Below are positions 34,393 through 46,696 of a stretch of 64,000 nt of DNA, piece by piece. A model generated the notes under the pieces. It was given only the letters and a program-made list of their open reading frames with translations, made no database searches and was not told where the DNA came from. The stretch lies in the NCBI RefSeq assembly GCF_964656455.1, contig NC_135717.1, positions 136,786,308 to 136,850,307 on the forward strand, written 5' to 3'. The translations under genes and the position numbers were made by a program. Position 1 is the stretch's first letter; each line of letters starts with the position of its first letter. This stretch comes from Halichoerus grypus. Lineage: Eukaryota; Chordata; Mammalia; Carnivora; Phocidae.

Positions 34393-36584
34393 ACAAGCTT
34401 TTGCTTATGTGTCTATTAGCAACTTTCTGCCTCTGAATTCTCATTTTCATCAATAACTTGGACAGATTCTCTATCCACATCAGTGACTAGCATTGTAATC
34501 AAAGTCAGTTAGTTTACTGCACGGTTGTCTGGGTTTCCCATCACTCAGAAGCAATATCATAATTTTGAAAAAACTAAAAAGTGTTCCCATAAAGGAAACA
34601 TTGGAAAGCCCAGCATTAGAAATGATGGAGACTTCTAGTAACACTGCAGAAAATTATCACTTTCCTCAATCTCTGCTCTTGCCATTCACCAGGCTATCTC
34701 ATCTGTAGGGCTCTTTTTACCCTCATCCCCATATTCTCTTCTCTTATTGCTTATAAGATCCAGAGTAAAGCCCATTTGAATGTACCTGCATTTGTGCCCC
34801 TAATTCTGTATCGAAGATACATCCCAGGACTGTAATACCCTTATTGTTGCTGCTTATTAAATCAGCTCATGAAGGATCTCTTCTCCCTGGGTTTTACACA
34901 ACAGATTGGAAAAGACATATTGATCATCTAATTTGTCTAAATTAATAACAATTTCCAAATGCGTAAGCTTTTAATAATTTCTAATAATGATAACTTAAAT
35001 TGTTATAAAACCTTCCATATTAGTACTGAATGCTAAAAAGATGAAGACCCATCTGAAAAAGAGAAAATCTGAATTATCAGATGCATATGAAACATAAAGT
35101 CTTAAATACATATCATTCAACCTACTATAACGTGCAGTTGTCAAATATTGAGCTGTTTGCCTTAAAATAACATCACAGTTATGACTATCTATGCTTAAAG
35201 ATGCTTCCAGAGTGTGAGAAAATAGCTTGTTTTTCTAAAAAGAAAAATTATATATTCCTCTAGAAAGTCACTCAATTTTCTCATCATTTTTTTTTCTTTC
35301 CGAGCAAGTAGAAAATTAAGTTTGTTTGCCCAGAGATGGTAGTTTCTAAGTTAATGAGCAACCAGTTGATTGGGTTATTATTTATGAAACGAATGTACAG
35401 TGTGTTTGTCCATATATAAAGTATTTACACTAGGCTGCAGCATCTACAGGCAGAAGCCCTGCATTATGAAACATGGATGAGGGTTTGATAGAAGCACCCT
35501 ATTCAAATTAGCAATGATGATCATCCTAGTTTTCAATTTTTTCATCTTTGAACACACAAGCCCTAAGTTCTCAGGCAGAATGTTTTAATTAGAAAACAAG
35601 GACAATTATTACCCTAATTGTATAATTCAGAGAATAATTTCCATCTATTTGGAATAATTAACATATGGATAATCCAGTTCTTTTCCTGTGGAAAAAAAAA
35701 TACCATGCTATAGTCTGTAAGAAGCGTGAGGAATAGAGAAACCAACACCAAAATAATAATTAATTAATTCCTGCCACCAAGGATGGAATATATTCTTTAG
35801 ACTGATATTAAACCAAAAAAGGTTTTAAAAAAAGAAAAAGGTCTTTCAGAGAATACAATATCACAATATTTTAAGGGATATTTACTTCTGGGCTGGTAGC
35901 CTTTAAAGGAATCTAACACGCTGGCAAGCCAGGATGAAATAAACAGATCAAATCAAAAAACAACAGAGACTAGCAAAAATATTCTCAATCTCTTTTGCTT
36001 ACTCTTTCTTCTGGAAAGTTCAAGCAAATCATCTTAGCTTTATTCTATTTGTGGAAAACAGCTGTTCATTTACAATAGTTAGACAATGAAATATATTGAA
36101 AAACCAAATGACTGGTTTTTAATTATTTTAAACATTACACTATTTTGTTAAGAGCCTTAACCCTATGGCCAAATGTGAGAGAGACAGAGCAACACACAAC
36201 ACATGAATGCTGTGACAGAATGGAAGTGGGTTTGATGATTTAAATAAATAAATAAGTACCCCAAAGTTAGGTCTTTTTACCTATATACAGATACCCCATT
36301 GGTGTCTCATTATACTTTTTAACAGGAATATTTGGTGCCCAATTACCTCATCTGAACTGCCACATAAAACAATATCCTTTATGTTCCATTGGTAAAAATG
36401 GAGGCCATATGTAAGGTTCACAGTTTGACACTGAGTCATTAAACAGTCTACATCACTTGAGATAAAGAGGTTTTAGAAAATAACATATTACGTTTTTATA
36501 CCATATTATTTCAGTAGTCAAGGTTCCTTAATTTTTTTATGAAGCTTCCTGTAAGTCAAACAACATAAGTGAAGTTTCATTACT
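34393..36584. other. unassigned sequence, part possibly conserved non-coding
   Basis: No repeat recognised for 2.2 kb. The stretch 35300-35690 is rich in homeodomain-type TAATTA/AATTAG cores (TTTTAATTAGAAAAC, CCTAATTGTATAATTC, GAATAATTAACATATGG) and has the texture of a conserved non-coding element; conservation was not tested. Confidence 0.35.
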
Positions 36585-36596
36585 ATCCGAAGTTTT

Positions 36597-36796
36597 GTTT
36601 TTTTTTTAAGACAGTTTTATTTTTTTACTTATTTTTAGAGAGACAGAGAGCATGAGCAGTGGGGGAGGAGGGGCGGTGCAGGGAGGGTGAGAGGGAGAGG
36701 GAGAATCTTAAGCAGACTCAATCTTATGACCCTGAGATCATGACCTGAGCTGAAATCACAAGTCAGACACGACCAGCTGAGCCACCCAGGTGCCCC
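36597..36796 (-). mobile_element. CAN-SINE, copy 6 (older type)
   Basis: Antisense copy with diverged core: CCCTGAGATCATGACCTGAGCTGAAATCACAAGTCAGACACGACCAGCTGAGCCACCCAGGTGCCCC. The AAATCACAAGTCAGACAC segment marks an older subfamily than the other copies. Duplication ATCCGAAGTTTT / ATCTGAAGTTTT at 36585-36596 and 36797-36808, one mismatch. Confidence 0.93.
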
Positions 36797-36808
36797 ATCT
36801 GAAGTTTT

Positions 36809-37542
36809 TTACGGTAATTTGGATCGGTCATAGAAATAAAATTATTATTTATGTCCACCTTAAGGACAAATGCAACTTTTTACATTTTCATTTACAGAAT
36901 TTAACAGCCCCCAAATCCTTCGAAGTTTACATAACTTCAAGAGCTAAAATACCAATTTTATTTTTGAGAACTCATGCCCTTGAGGAAAGAGACTGCTCAT
37001 GTCAAATATGGTATATTGCCCACAAGATTATAGAATAAATTTGCTTCTGAGTTACATAATCAACTGTAAATTTGGGGAAATTTCCTTTTTGACTACTACC
37101 ATACATTTCCATAGTCTCCAATCCAGAGAAGGATTTAAAGAAAAAGAAGAAAAACAAGAGTAATGTGTATCTAAAAATCTCATCACTAAATCATGGAATA
37201 AAAAAGACCCAACTTGTTTTCAACTATGCTCCAACATTATAAATTTACGTAAAGTGAGAAAAAGTCTAGAATATAATCATTAAGATTTCGTATTAGCTTC
37301 ATGTTATATTCTTTGCCTGAACAAGTTAGAAGATTAGCTGTTATTTTGATTGTTTTGTCAATTAATTGTAATACAAAAATCAGTGTTTTGGGAGAAGATC
37401 AAGTAGTTGTTGATTTTTGTTGAGTTTTTAATAGAGCCAATTTGAGATTATTTTCATTTATTTTTTAAACTACATTAAAGTTTTACTTAAATTTATTAAA
37501 GTTATTCAAGTTTAAAAGATTTAAGTAATCTGGAACATCAGC
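36809..37542. other. unassigned AT-rich sequence
   Basis: Nothing recognised. The 82-codon frame at 36790-37038 begins inside the SINE edge and has no protein signature. Confidence 0.4.
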
Positions 37543-37640
37543 TTCATGAAGGACACAGTCTTCATCTGTCTTGAGGACTGGTATAACCAAAGCAGTCTGA
37601 AGGGTGCCTGTGAAATAGTAAGCAAACCATAAATATTTTT
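37543..37640 (+). repeat. L2 3' end
   Basis: TCATGAAGGACACAGTCTTCATCTGTCTTGAGGACTGGTATAACCAAAGCAGTCTGAAGGGTGCCTGTGAAATAGTAAGCAAACCATAAATATTTT: terminal L2 phrase in sense orientation. Confidence 0.75.
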
Positions 37641-37951
37641 ACCATGCTCTGAATTAAAGCCACCACGTATTCAACAAAATTTTCAGAAAAGTCATTCATC
37701 TCTCTGATCTTCCAACAATATACCAATGTTTATTCATTCTGCTCAAATTTATGTAAATAAAATTTATTTTATTTAATAAAAATATAATACACATTTTGGA
37801 ATAATTATTTTTGAATTTTTCTCTTTTCTTTTTGATGTGATTTATCAGAGATTCAAAATATAATATTACCGTATGCTTTCAATATTACTTTCCAATTACT
37901 GCCCAACTATCTTTTAAGTTCAAACGATGTATCTTAAAAAGCAATAGATTT

Positions 37952-38154
37952 GGGGCGCCTGGGTGGTTCAGTTGGATAAGCATCTGCCTTGGGCTCAGGT
38001 CATGATCCCAGGTCCTGGAATCAAGTCCCCCATGGGGGCTCCCTGTTCAGCAGGGAGTCTGCTTCTCCCTCTCCCTCTGCCCCTCCCCCTGCTCATGCTT
38101 TCTCTCTCTCTCTCTCTCTCAAATAAATAAATAAAATCTAAAAAAATAAAAATA
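37952..38154 (+). mobile_element. CAN-SINE, copy 7
   Basis: Full length, GGCGCCTGGGTGGTTCAGTT head, CATGATCCCAGGTCCTGGAA core, (TC)n stretch, AAATAAATAAATAAAATC and A-rich tail. The perfect 16-base duplication AAAAAGCAATAGATTT lies at 37936-37951 and 38155-38170. Confidence 0.97.
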
Positions 38155-38311
38155 AAAAAGCAATAGATTTATAATTACCTAAGCAGTTTACATCAAGAGA
38201 AAGAGTTTTCTAAAGTTGAAATTTCAAAAGATAAGGACTTTTAGAGTTTACCTTTGAGGGCACTTCCATCTTTAACAGCAACATACCTGAACTTTTAATT
38301 TAGCACACTTC

Positions 38312-38641
38312 GGTTTTTTGTTTGCTTGTTTCAAATTTTTATTTAAATTTCATTTAGGGGGCACCTGGGTGGCTCAGTTGGTTAAGCGTCTGCCTTTGGA
38401 TTTACATGATCTCGGGGTCCTGATCTCAGGGTCTTGAGATGGAGCCCTGCATTGGGCTCCCTGCTCAGCCGGGAGCCTGCTTCTCCCTCTGCCCCTCCCC
38501 GCTGCTCGTGCACATGCTCTCTCTCTCTCTCTGTCTTTAAAAAATAAATAATAAATAAAAAATAAAAATTCCATTTAGTTAACATACAGTGTAATATACT
38601 ACACTCTAGTAATTCATCACTTATATTAAATACCCAGTGAA
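38312..38641 (-). mobile_element. L1 3' end, antisense, split by a CAN-SINE
   Basis: TTTTTTGTTTGCTTGTTTCAAATTTTTATTTAAATTTCATTTAG continues after the SINE as TTAACATACAGTGTAATATAC...TAATTCATCACTTATATTAAATACCCAGTG. This is the reverse of a carnivore L1 3' terminus. About 105 bases of L1 remain outside the SINE. Confidence 0.75.
38358..38565 (+). mobile_element. CAN-SINE, copy 8, nested in L1
   Basis: Head GCACCTGGGTGGCTCAGTTGGTTAAGCGTCTGCC. The core is altered by a local duplication (CTCGGGGTCCTGATCTCAGGGTCTTGAGATGGAGCCC). Duplication AAATTTCATTTAG / AAATTCCATTTAG at 38345-38357 and 38566-38578, one mismatch. Confidence 0.96.
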
Positions 38642-39981
38642 TATAGGGGAGATTTTGCTTTTGGCTTAGGTTTACACCTGTCATATTCCCTCTAATGTCA
38701 AGAGAATGAGAGCGAATATTGTTTTCCCAAAGAAAATGACACTTAAACTAAGACATCTGGTTCCTTCATGTTTTCTTCTGTTTCAGAATAAAGATACTAG
38801 GACTTGAGAATAAAACTCAAATTGAAAGCTACAACAGTCCTTTGAAAAATATATGCCTAAAAAATTACACCTTTTTATCATCGATATTTAATGCAGAAAC
38901 TCTATACTTTACTGTATAAATCCAAAGTTTATTCATATTAGTATTTATAACATAATTTCACCACCACAGGAGAGTTCTAGATAAAAGAGAGTGGGTGTAT
39001 ATTTTATTACTAATATGGAGAATCTGATTTGAGAAACCACATAATTAAATTCACAGAATATTTTATTCCTCCAGTACAACTAATTTTTTTAATAGTGTCA
39101 AGTTGTTCTAATAGTTTATATGTGTGAATATGTTGGAAAAAATGCTAAAGAAATGTATTTCATGTAAGCTTATTTAGTCACAAATGTGAACGTTCACTTA
39201 CCTAGTATGTGGTTTCCTTGTAGGATATGATTATTATTCACATCGGTTGAACTGATATTGTTCAAAAATGAAACGTATATGCCTCAGACAGCTATATGAT
39301 ATTTTTAAAGCTATGTAATATTTTTAAGCCAATCATTTTATGACATGGGCTATTTTTTCTTATTCTGCTCTCTTGACAAATTATTATTTCCTCTCTTAAT
39401 GAAGTTATTTAATATTGAGACAGTTTCACAGAAGCCATTTAGATACCAGTTTTTTATGGTTATATTTTGAGACCATTGGAAACAAAAAATGTCTCTTTTC
39501 CTTGATTTTGCCCTCATCCCTAATTCTGACCCCATTCCTGCCACCAATCTCTGGGGCTACTTCAAATGGCTAAATCACTTGTAAACTTCCAAGTAATAGG
39601 TCCAGAAAAGAAGCTATCAGACAACATTCCAGGACAACTGCTACTGGTTTTAATTTGTGTACCAGCGGATCTTCAAACAAATAAATGTTGTCTTGCTAAT
39701 TCCATCACCTCAAATTTTATCAGTTCATTGTTCCTGATAAAAAGCTATTTTGGGCATTATTTTGCATATAAGTATTATCTGAAGTTATTTTTTTTCCTTT
39801 GGTTCTTGGACAAAAAGAATTGAGTTAGTCACTCTCAACAGTATGCAGCTTTCTATTTTATTTCATTTTACTTTGTATATTTATTAGCATCTACATGTGG
39901 TCAGTGTCCCACATAGTCTTTGTCAAATTTTTAATTTGTGACCTGAAAAATACTGCATACATGGAAAACGTATGACATTGT

Positions 39982-39982
<1 letters not shown>
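38642..39982. other. unassigned AT-rich sequence
   Basis: No element recognised. The last ~140 bases may be the 3' UTR of the antisense L1 that follows. Confidence 0.4.

Positions 39983-40012
<30 letters not shown>
39983..40012. repeat. (TG)n microsatellite
   Basis: Fifteen uninterrupted TG units. Confidence 0.96.
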
Positions 40013-40014
<2 letters not shown>

Positions 40015-40039
40015 GTGGTGTTGTAGATCTCATTCTTTC

Positions 40040-43000
40040 TTACATTTTCCCCTGACATTATGTTTTTAATTTTTAAGATCTATTCATGTTGCTGCATGGT
40101 ATCCTGTTTACTGCTCTAACTGCTTCATAATGATCCATATTTTGCTTTCCATTGCCCTAGAAATACAAGTCTAGGTTACTTTCAGTTGTCTGCCACCAAA
40201 ATTAGTATTAGAATGACATTCCTTATACTTGTCCTCTGACCTACTTTTGTGTGAATTTTGGGGGATCTATAACTGCGTGTGATTGCACAGTACATGCACA
40301 CTTACCATCACTAAGTAAGGCAAGATTGTCCTATGGAACAGCTGTGTCCATTTGCACTTCTACTAGAAATGCAGGCTTTCCACACTTCATCAATGCTTGG
40401 AAATAATCTCTCTTGTTAAATTTACCAACTGATCAGAATGAAATAGCATTGCATTGTCATCTGATGAGGTTATGAGCATCTCTTCATATGCTTTTTAGAC
40501 ATTAGTGTTTCTCTTTCCATGAATTACCACTTTTGCCTATTTTTCAATAGAAGTCACTGGTGTGTGTATGCACACATTTGCATATTTCCTTGAGAACTAT
40601 GTTTTAGAATTTAAAAGTGACATTTCAAAATATAATCCATTTGTTGGACTTTGGGGAAAGTGTCATTTCTGGTACTGAAATTGTTTTATTTAAATGTAGC
40701 AAAATCCATCATCTATTTGCATTATGGTTGTCAGCTACTTTTTCTTTTATTAGTTCAGAATTATCCCTTTCAAACTGTTTTTAATCCAGTTGAAATTCAA
40801 CAGTGGTCCAACCATTTTCTCCATGTAATGAATCGATTTTTTCAATACTGTTTCCTATTAAACAGTCTATCTTTTCAGTACACAGGGTCAATCTCTGTGT
40901 TCTTTATTCTATTCCCTTGGTCTTTATGTCTGCTTTTTCACAAATACCACGTTGTATCTTCTAATTTTTGTAGAGTGAGTCCCTGTCTTTGCTCTTCTTT
41001 TTCAAAATGGACAGTTATTCAAGTACATTTTGTGCTTCTATATGAACTTTAGCATATGCTCTTGAAATTCTTTAAAAATTCTGTTGGGATCAGATTTAAT
41101 TTAAATACTAATTTGTTGAGAATTAACATGTTTACAGTAAGTTACTTCATCCATAGTGAAATTTTGTCTTTGGGCACAGAGAGATCTATATTTATGCTGA
41201 TATAAATTTATGTGTTGTTTATGTTTTGTAATAGAGTTTTAAAGTTTTCCATAAAGCTTTTCTACATCTACATCTTTCCTTGGGCTAATACCTAAATCTT
41301 TTTTTTTTATTATTTATGAATGATACTTTTTCTACTATAACATCTAGCTGGTTATTTGTGGTATAAAAGGACATTATTGATTTTTATGAGTTAATTATGC
41401 CAAATTCATTCTTATCCAGAAGCTTTAAAAATTGTTTTATTAGTTCCATAGTGTTCCGAGTGATTCTGTATGGTTATAAAGTACTCTGCAAAAAGCGACA
41501 GTATTTTTCCTCCTTTCTAATCCTTATACATTTTATTGCCTTTTCATTTCTTACAAACTTGGCCAAGACATTTAGTAAAATGTTGTGACGTAACAGTGCT
41601 AAGATTTATCTGTGGTCATGCTGATCTTAAAAAAAAGCAAATATTTCTCTCTAAATTTCCTGTGGGAGTTTGGTATATAGCTTTCTATAAGCTATGGAAG
41701 ATTCTATCTCTGGCTTCCTGAGAGATTAAAGAAAACAAAACACATAATTTTTAATATTATCAACTTCTTTTTCTGATTCTATTGAAATAATTATTTTCCT
41801 TCAATTAATGTGATAAGATGATAAATTTCTGATGTGGAATAACATTTGTACTCTTGGACTAAACTCTGATCATTATAAAATATTTTAAATACTTTTTTGA
41901 CTTTTGCAAGTGTCATAACTTCAATGAGTCTATCAGTCTTTTTTTTCTTGTTTTTTCTTTTTCCAGTTTGGAATCAAGGTTATATTACCCTCATGAAACT
42001 AAGTGGAGAACTCTTAAATTTCCATCTTCTGCAATAATATATATATAGGTAACCTGTTCTTTTGAATGTTTGAAGTCACAATAAATCTGTGACTTACTGA
42101 TGGCTATAGGATGGGCTCTAATCACTACCTGGATTTCTTTAGTAGATAATGATCTACTGAAGTTTTCTACTTTGTTTTGCACCAATTTTGGCATTTAATA
42201 TATTATCCAAAATTTAAACATTCCTGTTTAATATTGAAAATTTTTAATCATATAATTGTTCATAATATTCCTTTGCTATATTGCAATCACTGTTGTGTTT
42301 ATAGTTAGACAATTCTTTTTCATTCTGGATTTCATCTATATTTAAATTGCTTCTGTTTTTCTTGACCAATTACCTGATGATCGTCTATTTATTAATCTTT
42401 TCAAAGAACCAGGTTTTGCTTGGTTAAACTTCTTTTATTTGATTGCTTTCAATTTCAGTGATCTCTTCCTTATCTCCTTCTTGCTTGTCTGGATGTCTTT
42501 ATCATTCTGTCAGTGTTCTACAAACTTCTTGAAATGGATGTTTGTCTTGATTTTTTCTATTAACAGTTTCTTGCTCTTTGGTAAATTTACTTAAAACTAG
42601 AAATCTTTTGCTAAGCAGAATTTTTCTGTGTCACAGAAGTTTCAGGATGTTGTGTTTTCATTGTCATGCATTTTTAAGTATTATTCTGATTTGTCTTATG
42701 AGATACTCCTTCATGTTAGATTTATGTTTTAGTTTCCAGATAGATTGAATTTTAAGGTATTCCCTTGCTACCGATTTCATTCTATTGTATTATGATCAAA
42801 GAAGATAGTTTTTGAGATGTTGATTCTTCGAATTTATGAAGTTTCCCTTGAGGTCTAAAACAATGTTGATTTCTGTGAGTGGGCTTGAAAAAAAGTAGGA
42901 AGTTATATGTTCATTCCAGCTCTTGTGTTCTAGATTCATTTTTTAAAATAAGAGCTAACATATCTATTTTTCTTTTATGGAGTTTTTAAAGTCATATTAA

Positions 43001-44160
43001 ATTTATTTATCTATTATTAAAATTAAAATTGCTAAACCAGTTTCTTTTTGGCTAAGAATATCTTTTTTTCTATATCATTATATTCAAACTCCTGTTGTTT
43101 TGTTTCAAGTTAATCTTGAACCTTTGATTGATGTATAAAGAATTTTCTTTTATGTTGATTATTGTTCTCTTAGGGCTTATTTTTGTCATCTTATTTTCTA
43201 TTTCTATCTGTCACCCCTTTTAGTTCTTTTGTCTTCCTTTATGCCTATTATTACATAACTAATCTTCTGATTTGAAAGTTAAATATATTAATTTTATTCA
43301 TCTAGTGTCTACTCTTAACATTCTGCTACTACTCAGCACCTTTTTAATCTCCTTGCAGCCCCCAACACCCACCACCTCATCACATTGTTATCACCTATAA
43401 ATTGAGTCTTGGATTGTTTTATATAGAAAATTAGGTAGTAAGTAGGTAGGTATGAATGTAGGTAGATATGTAGATATGTAGATAGACTATAAACAGATAG
43501 CTATAGATAGATATATCAACATACAGATTGGTAAAATGCATTTAATCCCTATATTTGTGGACAAAGATAATTTTCTTAGTCATTCACTCAATGTTACTTT
43601 CAATGTCATAGTCAATATCCCTGAATTCATTTTCTAAAGCTTGTTTGTTTGTTTGAGTACTTCCTCTAAGAATGATATAAAAGAGAGCCTTTGGATGATA
43701 AATTCTTTGAGGACTTACATGAAAGAATGTTTGTAATTTCACTTTTACATTTAAATGATAGATTAGTTGAATAGCAAATATTGGTTCTAAGTTCCTTCCT
43801 TCAAATCCTTAAAAATATTACTGCATCAATTTCTTGCATTGAGACATTCTGGTGAAAAATCCAATGTCATTTTGATTATTGTTCATTAGTAGATCTTCTC
43901 TTTCTCTATGGAAGTTTTTAGTAGGTTTTCTCCTCTGTTTTTTGACTTTGGAATTCTCTAGGGTGTTTCAGTCTGAGGTATTTCATTTACATTTATTTCT
44001 GAGCATCCTAGTCATTACTTTTATAAATATTTCCATCTCTCAATATTTTTCTCCTAGAGAGATTCCCACAAATATTGGAAAGCTACTTTTATTTTTGAAA
44101 TATATGTTTCATTTATATTTTCCATTTCCTCATTATTTTTGATACCATCTAGGAAAATTA
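40040..44160 (-). mobile_element. ancient L1, ORF2 and part of ORF1, antisense
   Basis: A collinear antisense L1 of about 4 kb. It runs from the 3' UTR (TCTATTCATGTTGCTGCATGGTAT, about 40080) through the ORF2 C-terminus, the 'ttagttccatagtgttccgag' and 'ctctgcaaaaagcgacag' blocks and the ORF2 reverse transcriptase region. The segment at about 42390-42480 reads TCAAAGAACCAGGTTTTGCTTGG ... AATTTCAGTGATCTCTTCC. The endonuclease region follows (42.6-43.4 kb), and then probable ORF1 (43.6-44.16 kb). Every long frame is broken. Open frames on the plus strand here (for example 133 codons at 40651-41052) are antisense artefacts. The ORF1 part is the least certain. Confidence 0.85.
43433..43516. repeat. 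TAGG / TAGA imperfect microsatellite
   Basis: GGTAGTAAGTAGGTAGGTATG ... GTAGATATGTAGATATGTAGATAG ... GATAGCTATAGATAGATATA; lies within the antisense L1. Confidence 0.88.
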
Positions 44161-44960
44161 CCACACTTCATCTTCCAGAGTATTACTTTTTTGGTGCAGT
44201 TCATTCTGCTATACAAAATGTTTTGAGCTCCCATCCCACGTTTTACACTTGTCCTATGCAGAGTCTTTCGTGGGACTGTGTGTCTATGAGACACGAAGGG
44301 AGAGACATGACAACCAGCGCTGCAATAGTGGTTAGGCACCCCCTGGGATTGAGGCTTGGCTGAGAATTGTTCTTCACTTACGCTGCAGGCTTTGCTCTTT
44401 TTTCCAGCGTTCTTCCATGGTGATTATCACCTAGCCCTTGAGTGTTAATGGAGAAGAGTTGGGGAAGAAAACCATTCAGGGGCTGGTGGGTATGCTTATA
44501 TTTCTTTTTATATTTTTACTACTCCAGCAAGGCTTGAACTCTACCCCGCAGTTGTCCCTTAGTCACAGGCCAACGCCAATGGGCACTGCTGGTTTCTGCC
44601 TCTCAGTTGCAACGGGGCAGGCAAGGATCTTCCCAAGGGGAGGAAAAAAACACCCAGTAAAAGCTTCCTTCTCAGCAGACCTTTCATCCATGACCTACTT
44701 GGTTGTCAATTTCTCCTCACACCATGACCCAAATAGCTTCGGTCTCCACAGGAGTTTCAGGAGTTTCAAATGGTCTGTATCCAGCACGAGACCTAATAAC
44801 TCTTCCCTTGGCTTCTGTGGCATCTCTGGAGGTGGGTTTGGGAAAGACTATGTTTTTCACTATTTCCTCAGAACCTGGAGCTAGACTTAATTTCTTTGAG
44901 TCTCTCTTTCTCTCAATTCACTTTTATCAGTTCTCCTTAGAAGAAGTAAAAGAGGTTTAC
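44161..44960. other. GC-richer block beside the ancient L1, unassigned
   Basis: More balanced composition and about eleven CpGs, unlike the L1 body to its left. It holds the longest frame of the window (148 codons, 44438-44884, plus strand) and an overlapping 110-codon frame. Neither has a recognisable domain; the first has one hydrophobic run near residues 17-30. It could be the 5' UTR of the antisense L1 or independent DNA. I do not call a gene. Confidence 0.4.
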
Positions 44961-45304
44961 ATACTTCCAATCCTATTTTTAAATAGTTGCTATTTCTTTA
45001 AAATTTTAAGAAAAATAGCAGATAGCATGGGTTGAGGCTCAGAAATATGATTAAGGTCAGAAGGATATTATATATCACTTAATAATTATTTAGAATTTAA
45101 AAATGTCAATGAGTATCCTGAAGTGAGGATGGAAAAGGTCAGGAATAGGATGATACTCAGAGATAGAATAATTTTCAAGGATAGTTTTTGTATATATAAC
45201 ATAAAAACTTTTAAAATATTTTGACATTATGGCCTTCGTGAAACTGAGTCGAAGTTGCATAAAAATGTCCTTGTTCTAACTTATACGTTAGTGTGTCTCT
45301 GTTT
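44961..45304. other. unassigned sequence
   Basis: AT-rich, nothing recognised. Confidence 0.4.
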
Positions 45305-45450
45305 ATTATCTGCTGTGAGCCAAACACTGAAACATACTTCTGCTTATCACTTAGGAAAGTGCTTTCATATACATTGTCTTGTATGATTCCTCAGCCTCAC
45401 AAAAGGTGAAATAACCTACCCTAGATCTCAGGTCTTCTGCTTCCAGAGTC
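45305..45450 (+). repeat. MIR-like fragment
   Basis: GTGAGCCAAACACTGAAACATAC ... AAGTGCTTTCATATACATTGTCTTGTATGATTCCTCAGCCTCACAAAAGGTGAAATAAC resembles forward MIR 5' and middle blocks; diverged. Confidence 0.5.
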
Positions 45451-46294
45451 TCAACACTTTCCCCTAGAGTATACAGAGTGAGCAGAGGTAATTCTGAGTA
45501 AAATTAATAATACAAGTTAACCAATTTTCTCTTTACTTCCAGTGTCCTTATTCAGATTCTAGGTGCCCAGGGATCCCTTTTGGCACAACTTGCATAGAAA
45601 TGACATGTTCACAAACTTTAACATCCACCGTCTTATAAAACCTCACATCCCACACTGTCCCTTTCCCACACTGTCTTACTAGATGATTACCCAGCTCATT
45701 GGATTTGAGGGGATTTTTAAGTAGATAGGGATTAATTTACCTCCCTCTCAAAGGGTGTTTAAATAATTATCAGCAGCCTCCAATGCCTTAACTCAAGGGA
45801 ATGAATAATGTGGTAATTTCCAGCTCTCTGGCAGGGCTAGTGGGAGAAATGGTTTTGAAACGTGGGGTGTGGGAGTAGCAAGAATTGGGCTTGACATGAG
45901 CTGAATCACCCTGTGTAGGCAGCTCTGCTCACAATACCCACACAGCCCGTTAGCCTAAACTTAACAGTAGTCAGCCTAAACTTTTAGGTATGTAGAAGCT
46001 CAAGACTCAACTTCAAAAGATGAAAAATGTCAACACTTTTAGAGCCATTGAAAACCATGTGCATTTGTACACATATTGCTTATGTTACATACGTTATTTA
46101 TGTAACAGATTACTATGAAACTTAATTATATCCAAGATACATTATAAAAGCATGTTAACATGTTTTACTCTGTACTATGTGCTCATATCACATGAAAAGA
46201 ATTAGGCCAACTAATTATATCAAAGTCATAACCTTGAGTTTTTGTTTATTTTTCTACTAAGTTCTTACCATGGCCTAAAATGCCCCTATGTGAT
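45451..46294. other. unassigned sequence
   Basis: No repeat recognised. 45540-45960 has balanced composition and could be constrained non-coding DNA, untested. Confidence 0.35.
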
Positions 46295-46682
46295 CTATGC
46301 CTCAGCTCCTTCCCCACATTCTTTCTCTTGCACAGCTTCAGCCCCACTGGCTCCTTGCTACTCCTTGATCATAACAATAACACTTTGGTGTTCTGTCCTC
46401 TCAGCCTGAAACAACCTTGTCCCAGATTTCTTCTGGTGCCAGGCGTTCCTTCACTACCCTATACACATGGCACTTTACCATCCCCTCCCTATCTCCACAT
46501 CCCTACTTATGGTATACCAATTATCACCATCTGTTATATGATAGACATTTATTTATTTATGTATTTTTCTTTCTTTCTCTACTAGAATCTAAATTCCATG
46601 ACAGCAACGACCTTGGTTTGCTGAACCACTGTGCCCGGGGAAAAGATTGGAAATTCAATAATTATTTGTTAATGAATAAACC
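46295..46682 (+). mobile_element. L2 LINE 3' region
   Basis: CTCAGCCTGAAACAACCTTGTCCC ... CTTTCTCTACTAGAATCTAAATTCCATGACAGCAACGACCTTGGTTTGCTGAACCACTGTGCCC ... AATTCAATAATTATTTGTTAATGAATAAA: L2 3' UTR in order to its terminus. Confidence 0.85.
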
Positions 46683-46696
46683 AAAAGAGAATTTAA

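Noticed and set aside
40651..41052. 133-codon forward frame
   Set aside because: It is the antisense of decayed L1 ORF2; the T-rich strand gives a spurious F/L/S-rich protein.
44438..44884. 148-codon forward frame, longest in the window
   Set aside because: No domain, no promoter or splice context, overlaps a 110-codon frame in another phase, and lies beside an ancient L1. One hydrophobic run is not evidence of a gene.
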